Under the pieces are notes generated by a model. That model did not search any database, was not told the origin of the DNA, and was given only the letters and a program-made list of their open reading frames with translations. Shown here one piece after another: positions 27,679 through 37,486 of a stretch of 64,000 nucleotides of DNA (positions within the stretch are counted from its first letter, which is position 1; each line of letters opens with the position of its first letter). A program made the translations under genes and the position numbers. Source of the DNA: Aureispira sp. CCB-QB1. GTDB taxonomy: Bacteria > Bacteroidota > Bacteroidia > Chitinophagales > Saprospiraceae. The stretch covers positions 124,001 to 188,000 of the forward strand of contig NZ_JHBV01000031.1 of NCBI RefSeq assembly GCF_000724545.1, written 5' to 3'.

Positions 27679-27715
27679 GTCGCCAATTTTACTTAGGTAG
27701 AGTTGGCGACTTTTT
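27679..27715 (+). terminator. Terminator of the NAD+ synthetase gene
   Basis: GTCGCCAA (27679-27686) pairs with TTGGCGAC (27703-27710), followed by TTTTTA. It starts 22 bp after the nadE stop. Confidence 0.8.
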
Positions 27716-27900
27716 ATTACCTCTCAACAAAATTAGTTGCGAACATTTATTTTACAGAGTCAAAGAGGCAAATCTCTGATTTATCTCCTACCTTTGTATT
27801 ATTAGAATATTTCGTGGATTGTTTTAGAAATTAGCAGCGGCGCAGCTAACTATAGATAAACAGTTCCTTTGTGTTATTATCAATTTAGAAATTATACAAC

Positions 27901-28926
27901 ATGAAAATCACGTTCCAATTTTTACTCCCATTGCTATTCCTTTTTAGTAGCTGTCAAGATCCTGTTGAAGAAAAAAGTGCTGAGGCTGTTGCGGCTTATG
28001 AAGCAGAAGAATATGCCAAAGCCATTGAGCTAAACAAGGAGGTGTTGACTTTAGATTCTAATAATATACAGACTCGGTACAATCTGTTTGTTATTTACAA
28101 GTTGCAAAACCAAAATACACTAGCAATGAAAGAATTGCAGCAGGTGTTGGCAATCAACCCTGATGAATTGATTGCTAATATAGAGCTTGGGTTATTATAT
28201 GATAAAATGGATCAGGCAAACGATGCTATTCCCTACTTGAAGAAGGCTGTTGTATTGGAAGATGACAACATTGCTACTCAAATGGCTTTAAGTAGGTGTT
28301 ACCAAGAAATTGGAGAAAAACAATTGGCAATGGCACATGCTAATCGAGTGTTGGAATTGGACAACAGAAATATAGAAGCTTTGGACAATTTGGCAACGAT
28401 TTCCGAAAGTGAGGGATTAATTGATCGGGCTATTGGTTATTACCATCAAATTTTAGAAATAGATTCCAATTACGCTGAAGCATATCCTATGATTTCTAAT
28501 TTATATAGCTCTATCGGAAATGCAGAGCAATCTGTTTATTATGGTCAAAAAGCATTAAGTGTATTTCCCAATAATATTGACATGCTCAATAATATGGGCT
28601 TTATTTATTTGGAATTAAATGACTATCCCAATGCCTTGAACTATTTTGATCAAGTGATTGCCCAAGATTCTTCTTATGCGTATGCGTATAATAATAAAGG
28701 CTATGTGTTGATTCAAGAAGGCAATTATGCAGCTGCGTTAGAAGCCATTCAAAAATCCTTAGCATTGGATAATAATAATGCTTATGCTTATCGAAATATG
28801 GCAATTTGTTATGCTAATATGGGAGATAGAACAGCTAGCTGTGAGGCATTAGAAGCAGCAGAGAAGGTGGAGTACGGACTTAGAATAAAAGCAGAATTAG
28901 CAGAATTAAAAGCAGCATATTGCTAA
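27901..28926 (+). CDS. TPR-repeat lipoprotein
   Basis: 341 residues. The signal peptide ends in the lipobox LFSSC (Cys about 18), so the protein is lipid-anchored. From about residue 28 the chain is a continuous array of tetratricopeptide repeats, about eight, with the usual A-x-x-x-Y/L...A...P/N spacing (for example AKAIELNKEVLTLDSNN, LAMKELQQVLAINPDE, DAIPYLKKAVVLEDD, ALNYFDQVIAQDSSYAYA, AALEAIQKSLALDNNNAYA). No catalytic domain is seen; it is probably a protein-protein interaction scaffold at a membrane. A TACCTTTG (-7-like) motif lies at 27789-27796, about 105 bp upstream of the ATG. Confidence 0.85.
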   Translation: MKITFQFLLPLLFLFSSCQDPVEEKSAEAVAAYEAEEYAKAIELNKEVLTLDSNNIQTRYNLFVIYKLQNQNTLAMKELQQVLAINPDELIANIELGLLYDKMDQANDAIPYLKKAVVLEDDNIATQMALSRCYQEIGEKQLAMAHANRVLELDNRNIEALDNLATISESEGLIDRAIGYYHQILEIDSNYAEAYPMISNLYSSIGNAEQSVYYGQKALSVFPNNIDMLNNMGFIYLELNDYPNALNYFDQVIAQDSSYAYAYNNKGYVLIQEGNYAAALEAIQKSLALDNNNAYAYRNMAICYANMGDRTASCEALEAAEKVEYGLRIKAELAELKAAYC

Positions 28927-29258
28927 TTTTTGTCTATGTTTTTTGTTTTAAGTTGCTGATTATTATGGTATTGGTATCGGGGTTTGTTCTATGATTGACC
29001 TAGGGTGTTTTTGTCTGAATTTTGACGACGCATTATATTTGTTGTTATACAGAATAATAGTTCGTTGAAAAACTTTATTAGTTTACTTCGTGAGTGCTGC
29101 GCAGTTGATAATCAACAAGTTGTTTCTTTGTTGTATTTTGTATTAAAAGCTTGATTATCAAGCTAATATGAATGTGTTTTTTTATCTTTTTGGTAAAAAA
29201 GTAAAAAATCAACGAACTACTAACAGAATAAATACTTTTTTAATTAAAATCTTCAGTT
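28927..29258. repeat. Intergenic region with degenerate repeat-family remnants
   Basis: About 330 bp without a gene. The stretch 29059-29130 (AGTTCGTTGAA ... TTTACTTCGTGAG ... GCAGTTGATAATCAACAAG) resembles the boundary parts of the palindromic element at 30722-31080. Confidence 0.45.
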
Positions 29259-30704
29259 ATGAAAACCCCTTTCTTTACCTTGCTAGTTGCTTTCTTTTTA
29301 CTAGCATCTTCTAATGTGAATGCCTCACATCTTTCTGGTGCAGAATTTCGTTTTGAACACGTTAATGGCAACGACTATATTGTAAGCTTGTACATTTATA
29401 GAGATTGTAACGGAATTAATGTGCCAAGTATTGTGACTGTCAATATGGAGAGTATAAATTGTGGCATAAACAATAATATTACTTTACTTCAAACATCAGG
29501 TCCAACAGTAGTGACAACTATACCAGGCTCTCAAACTACTTGTATGGGGGGAATGGTGCAAGGCTATGAAGAGTATGTTTATAGTGATACGATTACTTTT
29601 CCTGCTCAATGTACAGATTGGTATTTTAATTGGAACTCTTGTTGTCGAAATTCGGCAATTACCAATCTAGTAAATCCAGGATCAGCGTCAATGTACATTG
29701 AATCTACGTTTGATAATACCATTGTTAATAATTCTCCAACGTATTTTATTGACCCTATTTTTTATGGAAGCATGGGGGCTAATTTTTCAGTTGCTTTAGG
29801 AGGGTTTGATGTAGATGGGGATCAATTGTTGTTTAGTTTGGCAGCTCCAGCAGATGGTGCGAACTCTTCTGTTGCTTTTGCTTCTGGGCTAAGTGCGGCA
29901 CAACCTTTGGATATTTTAGCTGGGTCAACCGTTTCTTTCTCTTCTACTACTGGACAATTTAACTGTGTATTGGCTTCGGGAAGTCAAATTGTTGTCTTTG
30001 ATGTCATTGTAGAAGAATGGAGAAATGGACAAAAAATTGCAGAACACAGACGTTCGCTACAGATTTTGCCAATCAATTTGGGGAACAACAGTCAAATGTT
30101 AGCGCCACCAACCGTTGGCAACCCAACCAATGGTACGGTTGTAGATGCGTACACTTTAGAGTATAACACGCCAGGGCAAGCATTTGGTTTTAGTATGTTA
30201 TTTAACGATCAAGATGCCAATGATGTTATTACTTACAATGCTGCTTATTCTACCTTGGAAACGATTTTTCCTAATGCACAAGTGACGTCTAGCAATCCCA
30301 ATGGCAACTTAAATGAGTTGGAGTTAAGCATTAGCATTCCAAATCCAAAGCCAACACTGTTCTCTATTGTAATTGAGGAAAACAATTACTTGCAACAAAG
30401 TTTCTCTTATGAGTTAAGAGATGCCAATGCTACTCATGTTGACAATCTAGAAAATCCCTTTACTAATGTACGTATTTATCCTAATCCTGTTGACAAAACC
30501 ACAACATTTGAAGTGCCTGATATGATTTACAAAACATTAGAATTGAATGTGTTTGATATGACAGGACAAGTGGTGCAAACTCAAGCGAAGGCAGGAACAA
30601 ATGTGTTGGAGTTTAACCGTGGCGATCTTCCTGCTGGTGTATATAGCTTTCAACTAAAAGGAGATGGCAAGATGGTTAATACTGGATTGTTACAATTAAA
30701 ATAA
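29259..30704 (+). CDS. T9SS type A surface protein of a Bacteroidota-specific family
   Basis: 481 residues with a signal peptide (MKTPFFTLLVAFFLLASSNVNA). The mature start, SHLSGAEFRFEHVNGNDYIVSLYIYRDCNG, is typical of large cell-surface proteins of Bacteroidota that begin SH..G.E..Y...N.Y.V....YRDCNG. Cys-rich blocks follow (SINCG, TTCMGG, QCTDWYFNWNSCCRN), which would form disulfides outside the cell. The C-terminal 80 residues are a type A sorting domain (VRIYPNPVDKTTTFEV, NVFDMTGQVVQ, LPAGVYSFQLKGDGK). No enzymatic motif is seen; a structural or adhesive role is inferred. It stands alone. Confidence 0.8.
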   Translation: MKTPFFTLLVAFFLLASSNVNASHLSGAEFRFEHVNGNDYIVSLYIYRDCNGINVPSIVTVNMESINCGINNNITLLQTSGPTVVTTIPGSQTTCMGGMVQGYEEYVYSDTITFPAQCTDWYFNWNSCCRNSAITNLVNPGSASMYIESTFDNTIVNNSPTYFIDPIFYGSMGANFSVALGGFDVDGDQLLFSLAAPADGANSSVAFASGLSAAQPLDILAGSTVSFSSTTGQFNCVLASGSQIVVFDVIVEEWRNGQKIAEHRRSLQILPINLGNNSQMLAPPTVGNPTNGTVVDAYTLEYNTPGQAFGFSMLFNDQDANDVITYNAAYSTLETIFPNAQVTSSNPNGNLNELELSISIPNPKPTLFSIVIEENNYLQQSFSYELRDANATHVDNLENPFTNVRIYPNPVDKTTTFEVPDMIYKTLELNVFDMTGQVVQTQAKAGTNVLEFNRGDLPAGVYSFQLKGDGKMVNTGLLQLK

Positions 30705-30721
30705 ATAGCTTTTTAAGAATC

Positions 30722-31080
30722 ATTACTCCGTCGAAGAATTGTATTAGTTTAGCTTCGCTGCTACTACGTGGTACTTCGTGAGCGCTTTGCTTTTAGTTAG
30801 CTTTGTTACTCCCTTCGGTCGTGAGCTCGCACAGCTCGGTTCGCTGCTACTTCGTGGTACCGTGTGAGGGCTTCGCAGTTGATTATTAGTAAGATGTATT
30901 TCTATTAGTCTTTGCACTAAAAAACTAAGCTTGCCGAGTAGGCTTGTGCTAGTAGCACAAAAGCCCAAGTTCATGACCAAAGGGAACTAGCCTTGTGCTC
31001 TCATGAGCGAACCGAGCATAGCGAGCTCACGACCGTAGGGAGTAACAAAGCGAATAATAATCAACGGGGTATTAAAGAAT
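30722..31080. repeat. Large composite palindromic intergenic element
   Basis: The two 46-nt arms 30800-30845 and 31006-31051 are reverse complements at 42 of 46 positions; the inner-most 30 bp of the left arm to 30829 differ by one base from 31022-31051. The 160-bp interior carries repeat module copy B (30915-30977) and a second GCTACTTCGTGGTA motif. The outer part 30750-30780 has a first GCTGCTACTACGTGGTA copy. Parts recur at 19861-20100, 49471-49530 and 55640-55740. An accidental frame crosses it but shows no protein-like sequence. Confidence 0.75.
30915..30977 (+). repeat. Intergenic repeat module, copy B
   Basis: Contains AAAAACTAAGCTTGCCGAGT, GCTTGTGCTAGTAGCACAAAAGCC and a TCATGAC end. 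It lies in the interior of the large palindromic element. Confidence 0.75.
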
Positions 31081-31187
31081 AAAACCTCAATAGAGTTGGA
31101 TGAGTTGTTAGGAATTTTTAGGACGCATATACCCAAATCTCGTTTAATTCTTATGTAATACACCTTACCAACAGTTTTTAGTTAAGA

Positions 31188-31220
31188 AACCGTCTTGAAT
31201 ATATTCGAGATGGTTTTTTG
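31188..31220 (+). terminator. Probable terminator
   Basis: AACCGTCTTGAAT (31188-31200) folds onto ATTCGAGATGGTT (ending 31215) with two G-U pairs, followed by TTTTTTG-like sequence. It is far from the preceding stop (about 480 bp) because the palindromic element intervenes. Confidence 0.6.
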
Positions 31221-31481
31221 TTGTTTATACCTAATTTAATCTCTACTCTATCGAAAATATAGCATGAAATTGGATATATCTTTGTATGTTGATATGCTGT
31301 AGGTGCGCCATCATGGTAAAAAGTGATTCAAGAAGAATCCAACGTCGTATCGTGAACTATTCTTAAGCACCTACCTATTTTATGAATTATATTAACAAGA
31401 GTTCGCCAGACGTTTTTTATTTAATTTGGTTTACAACTACCTAATAAAAAATAAAGCGAGCGACTAAATTAATCGATAAGA
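31221..31481. other. Leader region of the CocE/NonD hydrolase gene
   Basis: AT-rich and non-coding; it presumably contains the promoter of the gene starting at 31482. No motif can be assigned with confidence. Confidence 0.35.
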
Positions 31482-33371
31482 ATGAGAATATTACTATTGA
31501 TTCAACTGTTGTTTGGTACCTTACTAATAGGACAAGTGCCTCTGAGCAAGGATTATGTGAAGGAAAATTACAAAAAAGCAGTTTATCAAATCCCAATGCG
31601 AGATGGCGTTAAATTGTACACGATTGTTTATAGCCCAAAGGATAAATCTAAAAAGTATCCCTTTTTAATGCAAAGAACTTGCTATAGCATTCGTCCTTAT
31701 GAAAAAGGTGTCTATCGTCGGAGTCTAGGACCATCTCCCTATTTAATGCAAGAAGGGTATATCTTCGTTTATCAAGATGTAAGAGGGCGATATATGTCGG
31801 AAGGTACCTTTGATAACATGCGTCCTCACATAACAGGAAATGATGTTAACAATAAAGAGGCAATTGATGAAAGTTCGGATACTTATGATACGATTGATTG
31901 GTTGTTAAAAAACATAAAAAATCACAATGGTAGAGTGGGACAGTGGGGAATTTCTTACCCTGGGTTTTATACGGCAGCGGCGATTCCTGAAGCTCATCCA
32001 GCACTCGTAGCTTCCTCTCCTCAGGCTCCAATTAGTGATTTCTTTTTTGATGATTTTCATCATATGGGAGCTTGTTTACAAAGTTACCTAAAGGCTTATC
32101 CTGTTTTTGGAATTCAAAAAGAAGAGCAAACGACTAAAAGTTGGTATGATACAGGATGGGAAAAGTTAAGTGCGTTGGAATTGGATGAGAACGATGCTTA
32201 CAAATATCATAAAGCATTGGGACCTTTGAGCAAGGTAAGTGAAGTTTATGAAGGAAATTTCTTTTGGGAGCAAATGGTAGAACATCCTAATTATGACGAC
32301 TTTTGGCAAAAACGGAGCATCTTGCCACATCTAAAAAAAGTGAACCATGCCGTTATGACAGTAGGTGGATGGTTTGATGCCGAAGATTTATATGGACCAT
32401 TAAATATCTATAAAACCATAGAAAAAAATAATGCTCAAAATAAAAACACATTGGTTATGGGACCATGGTCGCATGGCGATTGGTCACGAGAAAAAGGAAC
32501 TCAATCTGTTAATCACATTTATTTTGGCAAAGAAATATCTACTTTTTATCAAAAAAATATCGAATTTCCTTTCTTTGAATATTATTTGAAAGACAAGGGA
32601 GATCTAACATTGCCAGAAGCGTATTTATTTGATACAGGAAAAAAAGAATGGAAAACGTTTGCTGTTTGGCCTCCAATGGTTGAACAACCAACTCGATTGC
32701 GTTTTGCGCCCAATCAAAAATTAATCATTGACAAAGAGGTTGATTTAAAGGCAACTTTTAGTTATATTTCAGATCCTGATAATCCTGTTCCATATCGTTC
32801 GGAAGTGACGCCTGTACGCTTTACGCCTCGTCAATTTATGACAGACGACCAACGTCATGCTTCTAAACGAGCGGATGTATTGACCTTTGAAACAGAAGTA
32901 TTGGTAGATGATTTTACCTTGTCGGGAGAGATTATGGCGAAACTGAATGTGGCTATTTCTACAACAGACGCAGATTTTGTTGTTAAAATTATAGATGTGT
33001 ATCCTGATGATGAGCCTGCTACAGAAGCAACCCCACCTAATGTCGCCATGGGAGGCTATCAGCAATTGGTTCGCAGTGAGGTGTTTAGAGGTCGCTTTAG
33101 AAATAGTTTTTCTAAGCCAGAGCCTTTTAAACCCAATCAATTGGATTATGTAGAATTTCCATTACAGGACATTTTGCATACGTTCAAGAAAGGGCATAAA
33201 GTAATGATTCAAATCCACAGTACTTGGTTTCCTTACATTGATAGAAATCCTCAAAACTATGTAGAAAATATTTATAAAGCAAAAGAAGAGGATTTTGTTA
33301 AAAGCCAGATTACTTTATTGGGAACTAGCGAGATTGTTATTGGTGGAAAGAATAATTTTACGCCCAAATGA
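31482..33371 (+). CDS. Secreted CocE/NonD-family alpha/beta hydrolase (S15-type X-Pro peptidase/acylase family)
   Basis: 629 residues. An N-terminal signal segment (MRILLLIQLLFGTLLIGQ) is followed by the family start IPMRDGVKLYTIVYSPK. The catalytic domain shows YVFVYQDVRGR-like sequence (FVYQDVRGRYMSEG), the nucleophile elbow GQWGISYPGFYT (Ser about 157), GGWFDAEDLYGP (Asp about 294) and GPWSHGDWS (His about 329). The C-terminal third is the jelly-roll domain of this family (TFETEVLVDDFTLSGEI...STTDADFVVKIIDVYPD...LRxEVFRGRFR-like block). Known members hydrolyse acyl or peptide bonds, such as glutaryl-7-ACA acylases, cocaine esterase and X-Pro dipeptidyl peptidases. The exact substrate cannot be told. 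It is monocistronic. Confidence 0.9.
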   Translation: MRILLLIQLLFGTLLIGQVPLSKDYVKENYKKAVYQIPMRDGVKLYTIVYSPKDKSKKYPFLMQRTCYSIRPYEKGVYRRSLGPSPYLMQEGYIFVYQDVRGRYMSEGTFDNMRPHITGNDVNNKEAIDESSDTYDTIDWLLKNIKNHNGRVGQWGISYPGFYTAAAIPEAHPALVASSPQAPISDFFFDDFHHMGACLQSYLKAYPVFGIQKEEQTTKSWYDTGWEKLSALELDENDAYKYHKALGPLSKVSEVYEGNFFWEQMVEHPNYDDFWQKRSILPHLKKVNHAVMTVGGWFDAEDLYGPLNIYKTIEKNNAQNKNTLVMGPWSHGDWSREKGTQSVNHIYFGKEISTFYQKNIEFPFFEYYLKDKGDLTLPEAYLFDTGKKEWKTFAVWPPMVEQPTRLRFAPNQKLIIDKEVDLKATFSYISDPDNPVPYRSEVTPVRFTPRQFMTDDQRHASKRADVLTFETEVLVDDFTLSGEIMAKLNVAISTTDADFVVKIIDVYPDDEPATEATPPNVAMGGYQQLVRSEVFRGRFRNSFSKPEPFKPNQLDYVEFPLQDILHTFKKGHKVMIQIHSTWFPYIDRNPQNYVENIYKAKEEDFVKSQITLLGTSEIVIGGKNNFTPK

Positions 33372-33400
33372 GATTAATATTTGTTTAACACAATTATTAA

Positions 33401-33440
33401 AAAAAGCCTACTTAGCTATTAGATGTTATGTAGGTTTTTT
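33401..33440 (+). terminator. Terminator of the CocE/NonD hydrolase gene
   Basis: AAAAAGCCTAC and GTAGGTTTTTT form a stem (one mismatch) closing an 18-nt loop and ending in a T tract; it begins 30 bp after the stop codon. Confidence 0.65.
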
Positions 33441-34075
33441 TATGAAATAACTAGTACGGAAGTTTATTGAAAAGATTTAAGAAATAATTCAGGAAGGTCA
33501 ATTAGAAAGTAGATTTGAAATGGATCTTTTAAAATTAAATTTTAATTTAATTTAATTAGTTAATAAACAATGGGTAATGTGTTTTTTTTTGACTGTTTAA
33601 AATGATTGTTTTGGTTTAATCTTCTATTTAATTCTTTTCCTTAGAAGAAGACATTATTGATTATTATTAAGAACTTTAAAGTTAGCAGTTCAACATAAAA
33701 TCATATTCTTCATAAAATAGTTAAAATCACTTTACGACTCTAACAATTGATAAGCGCCATACACTAAGTAGTTGAATACAAGTTTCTGTATTGGGATAAA
33801 TGTTATAAACAGACTTTTTGATAATTATTTAGTTAGAGAATGGTGAACTGCACACACACATATATATATTTAGTATTAAGTAACCGTTCACTATAATTTA
33901 TAGGTTAATTCCATTTTTTTGCACCACTCTTCATCAAAAAATTGCTTTAGTGTTCCAAGTGAATTGTTTGCTAATATTCCTATTCTATAGTTTGACGAAC
34001 ATTAAATGTGATTAAATTTTCCACCTATATATTTGCTTGTTCGATTACTGATTAATCTCATAATTAATTAATCTT
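33441..34075. other. Long AT-rich intergenic region upstream of the first BNR paralogue
   Basis: About 635 bp without a gene in either strand. It contains a CA/TA dinucleotide run (33851-33869). This is flanked by the pair ATGGTGAAC (33840-33848) and GTTCACTAT (33896-33904), which can form a stem with one G-U pair. It presumably holds the promoter and leader of the gene at 34076. Confidence 0.4.
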
Positions 34076-37000
34076 ATGTATTATTATCACTTATTACTGG
34101 GCATTTTGATTAGCAGTTCTTGTATTCAAGCTCAGAACTACAAACGGATGATGAATGATATGGACGTCAATTTTTATGATGTTTGTAAAGCCGCTGATCG
34201 TTATTTTGAAACCCACAGTAAAGGAAAAGGTTCTGGATGGAAAGGTTATCAACGATGGAGAGCATGGAATGAATCTCGTTATTATCCTTCAGGAGATCGG
34301 AAGAATATAGACCCCTATTTTCTAAAACATGCTTATGAAGCTTTTTTGAGGGACAACCCTCAACCTGAAAATTTATATCCAACAGGGTGGAATGATTTAG
34401 GCCCTTATGATGCCAATAATATTACCACCCATTACTCCCCAGGAATTGGACGAGTAGAGTGTTTTTATGTTAATCCTAATAATACACAGCAGATGTATTT
34501 GGGATCTAGAAGTGGTGGTTTTTGGAGAACAGGGGATGGTGGTTCTACTTGGCAGAATACAACTGATTTTTTGCTAGCTTCTGGTGTGAATACAATGGAT
34601 GCTTCTCCAACTAATTCGGATTCTGTGATCATCAACATTCGAAATGCCTCCAATGGAGCTTCACATGGGATTTATCGTTCTAGTGATGCAGGAGCAACAT
34701 GGACATTGACAGCTTTTAATTCAACGAACTTAAATTGGGGTGGGGTAGGAGATAATTGGCAAATATATAAAATTGTCTATCATCCAACTATTCCTAATTT
34801 GGTGTTTGTAGGAACAAATGCGGGTTTGTATCGTTCAACTGATAATTTGCAAACATGGACGAATTTGGTACCTGGTACACGAATTACAGATATTGAATTT
34901 CACCCCAATAGTGCAAATATTATTTATCTATACGATGGAAATGATTTTGGAAGTAACCTGTCTGTAATACTGCGTTCAACAGATTTTGGTTTAACATTTT
35001 CTCCCTCGGCTCCTATTGGTGGAAACAATGATGCTAAAGGAATTCTTGCGGTTACACCAGTCTGTCCCAATTGTGTTTATTTTGCCTCTAATAATGGTGT
35101 GTGGCGTTCGGATGATGCAGGGCAAAACTTTACTTTTTTGACTAACCCACCTTCAGATTGCGATGGTTTTGCGGTATCTGATGTAGACTCTTTACATTTG
35201 TGTTATGGCGATGTTGATACGTATGCGAGTTCAGATGGAGGATATAACTTTACAAAAGTAACTGAATGGACGACAGGGAATAATCCAGATACAACCTATA
35301 TACATGCAGATTTGAGAACAGCAGAATGTATTAATGGTGTATTTTATGTAGGAACGGATGGCTATTTTTGCAAAAGTCCGAATAATGGACAGTCTTGGTA
35401 TCGAATGAACGACGGTACTGGAATTCGTGAGTTTTACTCGGTCGGACTTAGTCAGTCCAATTCAAAAGTACAAATTGCTGGTTCACAAGATAATGGTACC
35501 AGTATACTCTCTGATTCTGGTTGGATCGAATGGTATGGAGCTGATGGTATGGAAGCTATTGTGCAGCCCTTAAATGATCAGTGGATGATTGGTAGCTGGC
35601 AATTTGGAGGACGTCGGAGAACGAATGATGGAGGAGCAAGTGGTGATAATCTTAGTGCGCCAGAAGCAGGTACTGGTGCATGGGAGGCACCTTTAATTAT
35701 TGACCCTAATTCACAAATGAAGGTATACCACTTCATGGATAGTTTGTATGTTTCAGACGAATTCGGAGAAAGTTGGCGTTCTGTTGGAAATCCTAGTTTT
35801 TTGGGAAACATTCAGGTCGCTGCGATAGCCGAGAATAACTCTGATAATATTGTTGTGGTTCAGTACTCTGAAATAGAGTTATCACAAGATGGAGGGCAAA
35901 CATTTACCAATATTGGCGCTGGACTACCTTTGTATTTTATTACAGACGTAGCATTTGACCCTAAGAATGATAGTACAATTGTAGTGACGTATAACCATTA
36001 TCAATCAAACAACGAAAAAATCTACTTATCACATGACATGGGGCAGACATGGTCTGATATTACTTATAATTTAGGAAATATGCCTCTTCATTCTGTTGTT
36101 ATTGACCATACCAATGCTTCTAATATTTATGTTGGAGCAGAAATAGGAGTATATTATAAGCCTATGAATTCAAATACATGGGTATTGTACAACCCAAGTT
36201 TGCCAAATACGACAATTGAAGACTTAGAAATTCAGTATGGTACGAATACAATACGAGCTGCAACGTGGGGGAGAGGTTTGTGGGAATACAGTTTGGTGGG
36301 GCGGAACAGTTTTCCTGCCATTTTAAAAACAACAATTACGGATCCTCCGACTTTAGAAGCTCCCAAAATGGGATCTTTGCAAGATGTTACTTCCGTAATT
36401 TCTTATAATAATAATCTGACAAGTGTATACGTCAAATGGTCGGCGAACAACCCTACTTTCGACAGTACCATATTGATGACAAATATTGTTGATAGTACTT
36501 GGAAAACGGCTACTCCATTGCCTATTTATCCTACTGGAACAAAGCTTTATTTTAAAGTGTATGCGGTGGGATCAAATGGAGATACAACGGAAACGTATAA
36601 GTTTATGTATACGGTTCGACCTTTGGAATATTGTGCAGCAAGTGGTAGTATGTTGTATGATGCAGCAGCAATTACCTTCGTAGATTTTGCGGGAATATCG
36701 CGATCTTCAGGAAAAACACAATCCTATACAAACTATACAATGACAGATTCTGCTACAGTTGTGTTATCTAACACTTACACATTGACCAACCATTTGAATA
36801 CAGATGGGGATAATATCTTTGAAGCTAAGGTCTGGATTGATTGGAATCAAGATTTTGATTTTGAAGATGTGGGAGAAGAATACTACATGGGGGTAGCTGT
36901 TGATACTTTTAATGGTCCAACAGATGTATCACCTTTACCGATTACCGTTCCTGCTAATGCTGCTATTGGAAAAACTAGAATGAGAGTGGCTTGTTTAGAT

Positions 37001-37333
37001 TTTAATCCAACGGCTTGTATGTCTGAAGAAGGAGGTGAAGTAGAAGATTATACTATTATTGTAAAGTCAGTTGGTTTAGGAGTCTCATCAACGATTACAA
37101 CTCCTGTCCAGATTTTTCCAAACCCAACTAAAGGAACTTTTAGTGTAGATATGGGGGCATATTATGAGTCCATTGAAATTCAAATTATGGATGTCGCAGG
37201 CAAACTAGTTGATACGAAAACCTTCAAAAATAAGCAGACAATGAATTTAAATTTGGGGGAAGTAGCTGGTGTGTATGTGCTAAAAATACATGCTGATGAG
37301 ATGGTAGGCACTTATAAAATAGTTAAAAAATAG
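34076..37333 (+). CDS. BNR/sortilin-like repeat protein with GEVED domain and T9SS type A tail, paralogue 1
   Basis: 1,085 residues. A signal peptide (to about residue 20) is followed by a conserved 100-residue N-terminal region and then a long VPS10/BNR-type beta-propeller. Asp-box repeats S/T-x-D-x-G-x-T-(W/F) recur (YRSSDAGATW, YRSTDNLQTW, LRSTDFGLTF, WRSDDAGQNF, LSQDGGQTF, LSHDMGQTW). After about residue 745 comes a linker with an immunoglobulin-like module. A GEVED domain follows (KVWIDWNQDFDFEDVGEEY...TRMRVAC...GEVEDYTIIV), then a type A sorting domain (IFPNPTKGTFSV). The protein is predicted to be exported by T9SS; related secreted proteins bind or cut polymers, but no catalytic residues are evident. 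It is 1,085 versus 1,084 residues against its paralogue at 39430. Confidence 0.88.
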   Translation: MYYYHLLLGILISSSCIQAQNYKRMMNDMDVNFYDVCKAADRYFETHSKGKGSGWKGYQRWRAWNESRYYPSGDRKNIDPYFLKHAYEAFLRDNPQPENLYPTGWNDLGPYDANNITTHYSPGIGRVECFYVNPNNTQQMYLGSRSGGFWRTGDGGSTWQNTTDFLLASGVNTMDASPTNSDSVIINIRNASNGASHGIYRSSDAGATWTLTAFNSTNLNWGGVGDNWQIYKIVYHPTIPNLVFVGTNAGLYRSTDNLQTWTNLVPGTRITDIEFHPNSANIIYLYDGNDFGSNLSVILRSTDFGLTFSPSAPIGGNNDAKGILAVTPVCPNCVYFASNNGVWRSDDAGQNFTFLTNPPSDCDGFAVSDVDSLHLCYGDVDTYASSDGGYNFTKVTEWTTGNNPDTTYIHADLRTAECINGVFYVGTDGYFCKSPNNGQSWYRMNDGTGIREFYSVGLSQSNSKVQIAGSQDNGTSILSDSGWIEWYGADGMEAIVQPLNDQWMIGSWQFGGRRRTNDGGASGDNLSAPEAGTGAWEAPLIIDPNSQMKVYHFMDSLYVSDEFGESWRSVGNPSFLGNIQVAAIAENNSDNIVVVQYSEIELSQDGGQTFTNIGAGLPLYFITDVAFDPKNDSTIVVTYNHYQSNNEKIYLSHDMGQTWSDITYNLGNMPLHSVVIDHTNASNIYVGAEIGVYYKPMNSNTWVLYNPSLPNTTIEDLEIQYGTNTIRAATWGRGLWEYSLVGRNSFPAILKTTITDPPTLEAPKMGSLQDVTSVISYNNNLTSVYVKWSANNPTFDSTILMTNIVDSTWKTATPLPIYPTGTKLYFKVYAVGSNGDTTETYKFMYTVRPLEYCAASGSMLYDAAAITFVDFAGISRSSGKTQSYTNYTMTDSATVVLSNTYTLTNHLNTDGDNIFEAKVWIDWNQDFDFEDVGEEYYMGVAVDTFNGPTDVSPLPITVPANAAIGKTRMRVACLDFNPTACMSEEGGEVEDYTIIVKSVGLGVSSTITTPVQIFPNPTKGTFSVDMGAYYESIEIQIMDVAGKLVDTKTFKNKQTMNLNLGEVAGVYVLKIHADEMVGTYKIVKK
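36335..36633 (+). repeat. Gene-conversion tract, copy in BNR paralogue 1
   Basis: 299 bp identical to 41686-41984 at 294 positions, all five differences being silent, while sequence on both sides diverges clearly. The translated segment, about 100 residues including TDPPTLEAPKMGS and MYTVRPLEYC, is identical in both proteins. Confidence 0.85.
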
Positions 37334-37362
37334 TGAACTTTTATCTAGGGCGTTCGTAAATT

Positions 37363-37401
37363 AAAAAAGTAGCTAAGAGTCAATCTCTTAGCTGCTTTTT
37401 T
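37363..37401 (+). terminator. Strong terminator of the first BNR paralogue
   Basis: AAAAAAGTAGCTAAGAG (37363-37379) pairs with CTCTTAGCTGCTTTTTT (37385-37401), a 17-bp stem with one G-U and a 5-nt loop. It lies 30 bp after the stop. Confidence 0.9.
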
Positions 37402-37486
37402 ATAAAAAGAATTACCCCAAAAAGCTCGAAAAAAGCTGTATATTGGGGTAATACCAAAATTTTTGCACTTACAATATCGAAATAAA

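Noticed and set aside
30744-30980. A 78-codon minus-strand frame
   Set aside because: It lies wholly inside the palindromic repeat element, its product has no protein-like hydrophobic pattern, and related repeats elsewhere do not keep the frame open.
33851-33869. CA/TA dinucleotide run considered as a phase-variation tract
   Set aside because: Short, impure, far from the start codon (about 210 bp) and not between promoter-like elements that I can identify.
37363-37401. Inverted repeat left of the transposase considered as an IS terminal repeat
   Set aside because: It is a perfect terminator (17-bp stem, T tract) placed right after the BNR gene, and no matching sequence exists at the right side of the transposase.
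37421-37452. ATTACCCCA/TGGGGTAAT pair just upstream of the transposase considered as IS end
   Set aside because: Both arms are on the left side only; a right-hand partner was not found. Kept as a note without assigning the IS limits.
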